From positions 1-64,000 of the IMG/VR virus record IMGVR_UViG_3300017730_000002: a stretch of DNA of 64,000 nucleotides, one strand, 5' to 3'. Below are positions 19,648-26,203 of the stretch, in pieces. The DNA is from a virus. Positions within the stretch are counted from its first letter, which is position 1. Each line of letters begins with the position of its first letter. Both the position numbers and the translations under genes were made by a program. Under the pieces are notes generated by a model. It saw nothing but the letters and a program-made list of their open reading frames with translations, was not told where the DNA came from and did no database searches.

Positions 19648-20057
19648 TATTGACCTCTTTTTCTTTGAGCGCGTCTACCACCCCTTCCACCTCTTACACA
19701 ATTTTCTGTATTACCACCACTAGGGTTACAAATTGCTGGTTTATTTTGCGGATTTTTTTTTAATTTTCTAAAGAACATATTAATATCATGACCTCTAAAA
19801 GATTTATTACCTTGTTGCTCTATTTTTCTTTGTGCTTTTTCAGCAGCCTTTTTTTGTGCATATGATAAAGGAGCATAATCATCTGAGCTTACCATAGCAG
19901 CACCTTTAACTGAACCTCTAACAGGAAATGAAGTAAGAAAATCAGCAGCTCCCACGCTAGGTATTACTGGATAAGAATCTACTACTCTACCCATTCTTGC
20001 TTCATTTCGTTTTCTAAATGTAGTAAGTGGATTTTCTTTTATTACTTTTCTTTTCAT
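19647..20057 (-). CDS. basic Arg/Gly-tailed virion-module protein
   Basis: This 136-residue protein begins MKRKVIKENPLTTFRKRNEARMGR and ends in an RGG-like tail (CVRGGRGGRRAQRKRGQ). The central part is helical and charged (KKAAEKAQRKIEQQ). The start ATG overlaps the TGA of the 56-residue gene upstream. RGG tails bind nucleic acid in many proteins. That makes it a candidate DNA-contacting capsid component, but no family is recognised. Confidence 0.5.
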   Translation of the reverse strand: MKRKVIKENPLTTFRKRNEARMGRVVDSYPVIPSVGAADFLTSFPVRGSVKGAAMVSSDDYAPLSYAQKKAAEKAQRKIEQQGNKSFRGHDINMFFRKLKKNPQNKPAICNPSGGNTENCVRGGRGGRRAQRKRGQ

Positions 20058-20224
20058 TTCTTTTTCTTTCTTTTAGCAGCAATTTTCTTAAAAGTCTTAG
20101 CAAGTGTTTTAGCTTTACCTGTACAGGTCTTCTTTGTAATAGGTGTACATTTACCTTTAGTACCACGTCTTTTGATTGACTTGGTAACCTTTTGCATCCA
20201 CTTTTTATCTTTCTTTTTTGCCAT
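20054..20224 (-). CDS. 56-residue lysine-rich mini-protein
   Basis: ATG at 20224 opens a 56-codon frame (MAKKKDKKWMQKVTKSIK, then KCTPITKKTCTGKAK, ending in a Lys-run KRKKKK) with two Cys. It overlaps the next gene by an ATGA junction and follows a 21-codon frame by 2 bp. About 45 percent of residues are Lys or Arg. It belongs to the cluster of basic mini-proteins spanning 20.05-22.03 kb. A DNA-condensing or encapsidated role is inferred only. Confidence 0.6.
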   Translation of the reverse strand: MAKKKDKKWMQKVTKSIKRRGTKGKCTPITKKTCTGKAKTLAKTFKKIAAKRKKKK

Positions 20225-20226
20225 CT

Positions 20227-20292
20227 TTAATAATCCCAGTAGATAAAGATTTGATCATTCTGTTCTTCTGGTTCCTTAAAAGTTTTACTCAT
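20227..20292 (-). CDS. 21-residue acidic micro-ORF
   Basis: ATG at 20292 gives MSKTFKEPEEQNDQIFIYWDY and a TAA two bases before the next start. It is acidic, unlike its strongly basic neighbours. A TATATTA-like box lies just upstream without a clear TTG. It fills the only gap in an otherwise tightly packed operon, which supports translation. Too short for further analysis. Confidence 0.35.
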   Translation of the reverse strand: MSKTFKEPEEQNDQIFIYWDY

Positions 20293-20314
20293 ATAGTAAT
20301 ATACAAAAAAATCA

Positions 20315-20584
20315 TCAGCATTTCCATCTTCTTCTTGCTTTTCTCAAACGGCTGTTTGGATCTTTAGCAGCTTTAGGAAACTTTTTCATCTGACCAGCAG
20401 ATCTTGCACAATAACTTTTCTTTCTAGCTCCACCACCTGGTTGAGGTGCTTTAAGTTTAGAACCAGTTTTACGGTTAATCATTTTACGACCCTTAGCAGT
20501 AAGACCACCTTTCTTAGACTTACAACCATTCTTGATTGTACAGCCTTTCATAGCTCCTTTCTTCTTACTCTTCTTAGCAGCCAT
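20315..20584 (-). CDS. 89-residue lysine-rich protein
   Basis: Highly basic (MAAKKSKKKGAMKGCTIKNG, KMINRKTGSKLKAPQPGGGA, SRLRKARRRWKC) with four Cys, two near the N-terminus and two in the second half. It overlaps the upstream 58-residue gene by a TAATG junction. It is one of eight consecutive basic mini-proteins. No known fold is recognised. Resemblance to ribosomal-protein-like tails is compositional. Confidence 0.6.
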   Translation of the reverse strand: MAAKKSKKKGAMKGCTIKNGCKSKKGGLTAKGRKMINRKTGSKLKAPQPGGGARKKSYCARSAGQMKKFPKAAKDPNSRLRKARRRWKC

Positions 20585-20760
20585 TACTTTTTCTTTTTAG
20601 CTTTAGGTTTAGTATGTGTATAACCAAGTTTCTTTAAACGTAAATGATCTGCCATTTTCTTAGCCATAACCATTTTACCAGACTTACTATACATAGGATG
20701 AGCTTTAAATGCTTTCTTAGCACCACCTTTTTTATATAAACTACTAGGCATATTTCCCAT
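20584..20760 (-). CDS. 58-residue lysine-rich mini-protein
   Basis: ATG at 20760 opens a 58-codon frame: MGNMPSSLYKKGGAKKAFKA, then a helical MAKKMADHLRLKKLGY and a Lys tail. It overlaps genes on both sides by TAATG junctions. No family recognised. Part of the basic mini-protein cluster. Confidence 0.6.
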   Translation of the reverse strand: MGNMPSSLYKKGGAKKAFKAHPMYSKSGKMVMAKKMADHLRLKKLGYTHTKPKAKKKK

Positions 20761-21029
20761 TACTTCTTCTTTTTAGTTTTTCCTTTTCTTATAGCACTGG
20801 TTCTTCTACCCATACCAACTCTTTTCTTTTCTGCAACAGCTTTTCTTTTTTGAGATTTAGATAAAGATCCCCATGTTCTAGGTGTCTTTTTAGAAACCTT
20901 TTTACTAGGTCTGCACTTCTTAGTTTTTTTATTCTTAGAAGAACCGCAGGCATTACCCTTCTCATCCTTCCACTTTTCTTTAAACCACCTTTTCAGTGCA
21001 AGACCCTTAGCTGTTTTTCTTACTGCCAT
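20760..21029 (-). CDS. 89-residue lysine-rich protein
   Basis: MAVRKTAKGLALKRWFKEKW, then a Cys pair (NACGSSKNKKTKKC) and a Lys/Arg-rich tail containing WGSLSKSQKRKAVAEKKR. One-base overlaps with both neighbours show coupled translation. The motif KWxDEKGNxCGS resembles a widespread phage mini-protein family of unknown role. No fold assigned. Confidence 0.6.
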   Translation of the reverse strand: MAVRKTAKGLALKRWFKEKWKDEKGNACGSSKNKKTKKCRPSKKVSKKTPRTWGSLSKSQKRKAVAEKKRVGMGRRTSAIRKGKTKKKK

Positions 21030-21208
21030 TACTTTATCTTACCTCTACGTTTTCTACATTTAGCAATGTATCCACTTGCATAGGCAGATGGAAATACTCT
21101 ATACTTAGCCTTAGCTTTATGATAGCAAGCATCCTTCTTAGACTTCTTTTTAGATCCTCCTTTTCTAAAGAATTCTAAAACTTCCGTAGGATTAGTAGTA
21201 TTTGGCAT
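21029..21208 (-). CDS. 59-residue basic protein of the KDACYHKxKxxYxVFPSAYASG family
   Basis: ATG at 21208, 59 codons. It contains KKDACYHKAKAKYRVFPSAY followed by ASGYIAKCRK. I recognise this as a signature shared by small proteins in many marine phages and giant viruses (knowledge, not searched). Function is undescribed as far as I know. It sits mid-cluster with overlapping start and stop codons. Confidence 0.65.
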   Translation of the reverse strand: MPNTTNPTEVLEFFRKGGSKKKSKKDACYHKAKAKYRVFPSAYASGYIAKCRKRRGKIK

Positions 21209-21209
21209 T

Positions 21210-21437
21210 TTATCTTCTTTTAAGAGTTTTCTTTCTAGGTAAAGTTTTCTTAGGTGCAGGAGCTGATTTACCAGCTATAGTCTGTAGTTTCTTAACTTCA
21301 GCCATAGCAGCTTTTTTAACATCAGCCATTAACTTAGCGTCCTTTTGAATTTCTTGAGCTCTTTGTAAAGTACTCATTGCTGAAGCTACTTCAAACTCTC
21401 TCATTTCTTTCTTGTTCATGTTAGTAAGTTTAATCAT
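21210..21437 (-). CDS. 75-residue helical basic protein
   Basis: MIKLTNMNKKEMREFEVASA, a long helix (LQRAQEIQKDAKLMADVKKA), then a Pro/Lys tail (APKKTLPRKKTLKRR). It overlaps the next gene start by 4 bp. The helix-plus-basic-tail design resembles scaffolding or packaging accessory tails. No family recognised. Confidence 0.55.
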   Translation of the reverse strand: MIKLTNMNKKEMREFEVASAMSTLQRAQEIQKDAKLMADVKKAAMAEVKKLQTIAGKSAPAPKKTLPRKKTLKRR

Positions 21438-21682
21438 TTAAAAGGATATTGTTTCATGTTCATAGTTGCCCCACCATTTCTAAGCTTTCTTCCTTGAATA
21501 GTTCTAGGATTATTAGAATACTTAGGCATTCCAACCATACCTCCAGATTTAAAAACACCTCTACCTTTTAATATATCAGCTTGAGTTACTTTACCATCAC
21601 CAGTTAAGTCTGGGAATGATGATCCACCATTTTTCATTTTTCTTTTTCTATGACTTCCGCCACATTTCATGCATTTTTTCAT
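21434..21682 (-). CDS. 82-residue Gly/Lys-rich protein with EF-hand-like loop
   Basis: Begins MKKCMKCGGSHRKRKMKNGG (a CxxC pair) and contains FPDLTGDGKVTQADILKGRG. DLTGDGKVTQAD matches the Asp/Gly-rich calcium loop seen in dockerin and EF-hand-like repeats (DxxGDGKVTxxD). The rest is Gly/Asn/Arg-rich. Calcium binding is plausible but unproven. It follows the 112-residue basic gene by 12 bp. Confidence 0.55.
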   Translation of the reverse strand: MKKCMKCGGSHRKRKMKNGGSSFPDLTGDGKVTQADILKGRGVFKSGGMVGMPKYSNNPRTIQGRKLRNGGATMNMKQYPFK

Positions 21683-21694
21683 AGTCGTATAATT

Positions 21695-22033
21695 TTACAG
21701 TGCTCTTCTACTACCCTTACCATTTCTAGTCCATTGTGCAGGACCGCAAGAACCACCATGTTTCAGTTTTTTAACCCCATCTTTTATCATCTTAATATAA
21801 TCAGTTTTAATATTAGGATTCCAATTAGGACCTCGCATAGGACTAGTTTTTATACTATCTGATGATCCTTTCGTTTTTGGCATTGGCATTGGTATTCCTG
21901 TATCACTCATAGTACCTGGTATTGTAGGTCTAGGTGCATTAGAGATTACAGTTTTAAGCATATCACTTGCTCTATTAACTATACTGTTTTTAGTTCCTTG
22001 ATACTTTACTAACTTTTTTTTCTTTTTTTTCAT
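21695..22033 (-). CDS. 112-residue Lys/Pro-rich protein
   Basis: Starts with a Lys run (MKKKKKKLVKYQGTKNSIVN), then Pro-rich repeats of Met-Pro (TGIPMPMPKTKG), and ends basic (GPAQWTRNGKGSRRAL). It is first in the run of mini-proteins and lies 12 bp after the 338-residue gene. No domain is recognised. Confidence 0.55.
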   Translation of the reverse strand: MKKKKKKLVKYQGTKNSIVNRASDMLKTVISNAPRPTIPGTMSDTGIPMPMPKTKGSSDSIKTSPMRGPNWNPNIKTDYIKMIKDGVKKLKHGGSCGPAQWTRNGKGSRRAL

Positions 22034-22045
22034 TGTATGTATTTT

Positions 22046-23062
22046 TTAACTTTTCCAATAATTTTCACACTGCTTGGTTAAATCATCTAAGATATCTTCA
22101 TTAAGAGGATTCTTTAAAAATTCAACTACATCAGAAACATTTCTGCCCATCATAACATTCTTCTTATTGTGATAAATATGTCCATCACTCTTAGTAATAA
22201 TATACTTAAAAAAGCTGGAATCTTTAACAATACTTCTAATTTTTAATGTTTCCATATCAGACTCAACTACATCTAAAAATTGAGTGACCGCTCTTTCCAT
22301 ATTACTTTCAGCTCCTTCTCCGTGGATATGTGTATCCATATTTTCATATAGAATATCTAATGGAGTAGACTTTTTATACTGTGTACTATTTGCATCTACA
22401 ACTTTTACTACATAGAATAGTTTAGTACTATTCTTATCAAATAGTTTTTGAAGCTGTGATAGAGCTTTATTTCTAAGTTTTTTATACTCAGTTCTAGTAG
22501 ATACGGTTTCTTCTTCCTTATCTAAATAAAACTTTGGTGGTTTTGGTTTAGATTTAGCATCTTCATAACTTTTAGCTACTAATGAAAATCCACCTGCTTC
22601 AATTGCAGCTAGTTTAATTCTATCATAAGGATCTTTAATATCTATATGTAATGGTTCATTACCTACAGTTATTTCTATCTTATTCCAAAAGTCTGCATTA
22701 TCAGGCTTTAATAGTTTAACTTTATTCCAAAAATCTTTATCTTCTGGATCAAGTATGTTAGATGCTAACTCTGCTTCTAAGTCAGCTACAGTAGCTCTAA
22801 TTTGTTTTACTCTAGCTTCTCTAGCTTCTTTAGAAAGTTTTTTAATTTCTGGAGCAAACTCATTTAGACCAGTTAGATATCTATTAATTCCATTAATCTC
22901 TAGACATGCTAATTGCTCTTGGTGTTTTACACCATCAAATAAACTTAATCCATAATTTTCTAATCCCATATTTTCTGATCTTGCATCAAAATAAGGTCTG
23001 ATTACAATTTTTGTTTCTGCTGCTTTTGGTGTTTCCACCATTGTAAAATCTGTTTTTGCCAT
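22046..23062 (-). CDS. 338-residue capsid-module protein, unknown
   Basis: Soluble alpha/beta protein beginning MAKTDFTMVETPKAAETKIV with two near-identical short segments (DPEDKDFWNKVKLLKPD and NADFWNKIEITVG). Coiled-coil-like helices occur at residues 75-105. It lies directly after the major capsid gene and a strong terminator, so it is transcribed separately or by readthrough. Position suggests a head protein. No family motif recognised. Confidence 0.45.
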   Translation of the reverse strand: MAKTDFTMVETPKAAETKIVIRPYFDARSENMGLENYGLSLFDGVKHQEQLACLEINGINRYLTGLNEFAPEIKKLSKEAREARVKQIRATVADLEAELASNILDPEDKDFWNKVKLLKPDNADFWNKIEITVGNEPLHIDIKDPYDRIKLAAIEAGGFSLVAKSYEDAKSKPKPPKFYLDKEEETVSTRTEYKKLRNKALSQLQKLFDKNSTKLFYVVKVVDANSTQYKKSTPLDILYENMDTHIHGEGAESNMERAVTQFLDVVESDMETLKIRSIVKDSSFFKYIITKSDGHIYHNKKNVMMGRNVSDVVEFLKNPLNEDILDDLTKQCENYWKS

Positions 23063-23097
23063 TGGTTTTGTTTTTGGTTTCTGTTATTGGTTATTTA

Positions 23098-23135
23098 TTA
23101 AAAAAAAAGGGAGAGGAATAGCCCTCCCCCTTTTA
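23098..23135 (-). terminator. strong intrinsic terminator after the major capsid gene
   Basis: Minus-strand stem AAAAGGGGGAGG-gctatt-CCTCTCCCTTTT followed by TTTT, 18 bp after the capsid stop. This isolates the most expressed gene from its downstream neighbours. Confidence 0.8.
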
Positions 23136-23152
23136 AGAATTTATTGTTTAGA

Positions 23153-24772
23153 TTAGAATGATCCTCCAGTAACTGGGTTTCTCATAACAATCTTCAATAC
23201 CTTAGTTGGGTCTTTTACCCAGATTGCAGGCATTGTTTGAGACATCATGACTCTGTATCCGTTGAATTGACCAGAAGACTGGAATCCTTGGCTACGTCCC
23301 ATGTAGTCCATTGTACCATTTTGATACCACCACTTAAGTTGATTATCCCAAGACAACTTCAATAAGAAGATGTTGTCATTGTTGTTATCAGTGATGTCAA
23401 AGATAATGAATGAATAAGAAGATAATGGGAATCCATCAATGATTGGGTTCTCAATATCATTAGTATTTACATTATCAAATGCTGGGTTAAGTACAAACTT
23501 AACATTAGCAAGGAAAGGAATCACATAGCTAGTGTAAGCAAAACCAAAGTTCAAGTCCATTCCTTGACCAGTGATTGCACCTATATCAGCAGCTTGAATT
23601 ACAAGTCCTGATGCTACAGCATCACGCTTAATAGCTTCATTAACCATTCTCATTCCACCCATACCAGTTTGGACGATCAATTGTCTTTTTGGATCTGGAC
23701 CTTGGAATTCAACTTTACCATTAAAGAAGTTATAAATCTCAGAACGGAATAAGTCAAGGTTAAAGTTATTCTTATTGTATACTCTTTTGAATGAGTTATC
23801 TAGTTGAGACCAAAGACCTACAGATAATCTTAAATCATCTGGACCGTCTTGTCTAACTCTACCACCTTTACCCCACATAAGGTAAGACTCAATATCATTT
23901 GCTACTTTAGTTAAGTGAGCAGCTTCCATTTGAGTAAGGAAAGAACGAGAAAGATCACCATTATCAAATGCTCTCTTTACTTTATCTTTACCCATTACTT
24001 TTACCATATCTTCTAATGAAGCTACAGAAGGATCCACGTTATCTCCTGATGTTCTCCAGATCTCAGTTACTGGTACAGTACCATCAGCATTCATTCCACC
24101 TTTGATCATAAGATCAGCTCTAGAAGAAACTGAATAGTGAACGTGAGCTTCTGCTCCACCTACATAGTTGTAGAATTCACGGAAACCTGTTCCTGTAGTA
24201 ATGTCAGAAAATCTTTCACCATACTCACCTCTAGCAGAACCTTTTCTAAAGTACTTAGTTCCTTTATCTAAATACTTAGATGCAAAAGTTGCTGAGTTAT
24301 TGTTATTAACCATTTGTACGGTGTAGATGTAACCATCACCTGTAGGAAGAATATCCTCATCAGTAATGTAAAGTTCAACACCATTGTACTTGTCATATGT
24401 GATGATATCACCATGTCCAAATTCTCTAGCGCTTAACTTAATACGGAAAGTTGTACCATCAGCACCTCTTGTTTCACCAAGACTGTTATCAATATCCTCA
24501 GTTATATAAGGAAGATCTCTAGATACAGGTGTTTGCCACTTATACTCTCCGCGAGCATTATCTACTTCAATTACATTCTTTCCACCAAAGCTAGACATTT
24601 GATAAAGAGGCATTTCAACTTTCTGAGACATTGCCCATAAGTCCACTGGACCTAAATCCATTGGTTCTGCATCTTTCAACATGTTAACCAAGTGGTAAGA
24701 GTCTACGTGTGAACTTGCGTTGTACGCTGTATCCCGTAGAAAGATACCATTGTTTAAAACTGGAGTTGCCAT
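23153..24772 (-). CDS. probable major capsid protein
   Basis: This 539-residue protein immediately follows the portal and an acidic scaffold-like gene, the standard TerL-portal-scaffold-capsid order. It is soluble, mixed alpha/beta, with Gly-rich loops (GGRVRQDGPDDLRLSVGLW) and a beta-rich C-terminus (GYRVMMSQTMPAIWVKDPTK). Codon and base composition differ from neighbours: more C and G at third positions (for example runs of ACC, TTC, GAC equivalents on the minus strand), consistent with high expression. It has its own terminator. HK97 fold is inferred from position and size, not from a motif I can see. Confidence 0.65.
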   Translation of the reverse strand: MATPVLNNGIFLRDTAYNASSHVDSYHLVNMLKDAEPMDLGPVDLWAMSQKVEMPLYQMSSFGGKNVIEVDNARGEYKWQTPVSRDLPYITEDIDNSLGETRGADGTTFRIKLSAREFGHGDIITYDKYNGVELYITDEDILPTGDGYIYTVQMVNNNNSATFASKYLDKGTKYFRKGSARGEYGERFSDITTGTGFREFYNYVGGAEAHVHYSVSSRADLMIKGGMNADGTVPVTEIWRTSGDNVDPSVASLEDMVKVMGKDKVKRAFDNGDLSRSFLTQMEAAHLTKVANDIESYLMWGKGGRVRQDGPDDLRLSVGLWSQLDNSFKRVYNKNNFNLDLFRSEIYNFFNGKVEFQGPDPKRQLIVQTGMGGMRMVNEAIKRDAVASGLVIQAADIGAITGQGMDLNFGFAYTSYVIPFLANVKFVLNPAFDNVNTNDIENPIIDGFPLSSYSFIIFDITDNNNDNIFLLKLSWDNQLKWWYQNGTMDYMGRSQGFQSSGQFNGYRVMMSQTMPAIWVKDPTKVLKIVMRNPVTGGSF

Positions 24773-24801
24773 TTATTTATTTGTTATTTATTGTTTACTA
24801 A

Positions 24802-26100
24802 TTAAAATCTTTTGAACATATTGTTCTTTCTTTGTACTGTTGTTTTTTTAGCAGTTCTTCTTGCGTTATTGTTTTCATTTGAAGCTCTAGAAGAACTTGT
24901 ATTTTTTTGTGACTGTGCAGTTTTAAGTTTTCTTACTGTATCTGCAACAGCCGCTTGACCACCAAGACTTTTAACTTTACTTTTGTATCCATCTGGATCA
25001 GAAAGTAACCATAATGCTTCTGCAATTAGATCATGTCTTGGTTCTACAAACTGATACTTTTCAAGAAGGTGACCTAATAAGTTCGTAGGTTTACCTGATA
25101 TAGAAGGATAGTTAGGTTGAACTAAACCACCATATAAATGATTTTGTGTTTTTCTATCTAATTTAAGATCTCCCAATTGACCTGTAGAAAGAGTGTTATA
25201 TACATTATCCATATATTGTGCAGCAGCATGTTCTTGTTGGGCTTTTTTCTGCTCTTGTTCTGCAAGTTGATGAGCCACAATTTGCTCTTGCATTTTATCC
25301 AACTTAGGTTTAAACTGCTTTGCTTTCTTTTCAAGCTTTTCAATGTCAGCCCAAGTTTCAATTTCTTCTTGAATTTCTTCAGGTGTACCAAAATTAGTAG
25401 CTGTAAGATATTGTCTTGCAATCTCCGCCTGATGGTTTTCATTTTCAGGGTCTAATTGAACTATTTCCTCTACATGAGAAAGGGTTCTAAATAAACCTTT
25501 CATATCAGTACCACCATCTGCAACATATTTAGCAGCTACCTGAAGTTCTTGAGGAAGTGAATTAAAAAACTCTTTGGGAGTATCTTGTCTAATTTTAGTT
25601 TCTCTTTCTTGAAAGTTAGCTTCAAATAGTTCTCTAAAATCTTTAGTAGTATAATCTTCTAAATCTTTATCATCGTCAAATCCGAAAAGAGTTCCTTCTT
25701 CAATCATCTTAGCAGCTAACTCTTGTAAACCACTTTTATCAGTTTTACGTCTACCAGGTTTAGATCCTGCCGTTTCCTCTTCAGTAATTGCATCATCTAG
25801 TTCAGCTAATGCATCATCTACCACAGAGTCTGGAGTAGAATCAATTTTTTCCTGTGGGGTTAAATCCTTGTCAGGAGTTTCAGTTGTAGTGTTAGTCTTG
25901 TCAATGAACGTTGTATCAACTTCTTCTGGTCTAGAGAAGAGGTTTGATTTTTTTTCTTCTGGTTCTGGTTCAACTTCTTCTGCTGGTAACATTACACTCT
26001 CAGCTCCTGGTTGACCAAATACTTCGTCTAAATTTACATCTACAGTCTCTACCGTTGTAGAGTCTTGTATTTGAGTTTCCTCATTTAATTCTTCTGCCAT
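24802..26100 (-). CDS. acidic scaffold-like head protein
   Basis: This 432-residue protein has a very acidic, disordered N-terminal 120 residues (VEPEPEEKKSNLFSRPEEVD). A helical coiled-coil region (EKLEKKAKQFKPKLDKMQEQ) spans about residues 245-290. It ends in a Ser/Asn/Lys-rich basic tail (KKTTVQRKNNMFKRF). An acidic helical protein between portal and capsid with a basic C-terminus fits a scaffolding protein. No protease triad was seen. It begins 104 bp after the portal stop, following a TATATTA box lacking a clear -33 TTG. Confidence 0.55.
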   Translation of the reverse strand: MAEELNEETQIQDSTTVETVDVNLDEVFGQPGAESVMLPAEEVEPEPEEKKSNLFSRPEEVDTTFIDKTNTTTETPDKDLTPQEKIDSTPDSVVDDALAELDDAITEEETAGSKPGRRKTDKSGLQELAAKMIEEGTLFGFDDDKDLEDYTTKDFRELFEANFQERETKIRQDTPKEFFNSLPQELQVAAKYVADGGTDMKGLFRTLSHVEEIVQLDPENENHQAEIARQYLTATNFGTPEEIQEEIETWADIEKLEKKAKQFKPKLDKMQEQIVAHQLAEQEQKKAQQEHAAAQYMDNVYNTLSTGQLGDLKLDRKTQNHLYGGLVQPNYPSISGKPTNLLGHLLEKYQFVEPRHDLIAEALWLLSDPDGYKSKVKSLGGQAAVADTVRKLKTAQSQKNTSSSRASNENNNARRTAKKTTVQRKNNMFKRF

Positions 26101-26203
26101 GTGTCAGTTTTTGTTGGTTATTACTTTAATATACTAAATTAAATCTTAAAAATTTAAAATTATGCAAAAAAAATTATCAAAAAATTTGCATTATATAGCT
26201 AAA

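Noticed and set aside
26127-26156. TTG-N20-TATATTA promoter for the scaffold-like gene
   Set aside because: The TATATTA box is present but the TTG at the correct spacing is not; recorded as a weak possibility only.
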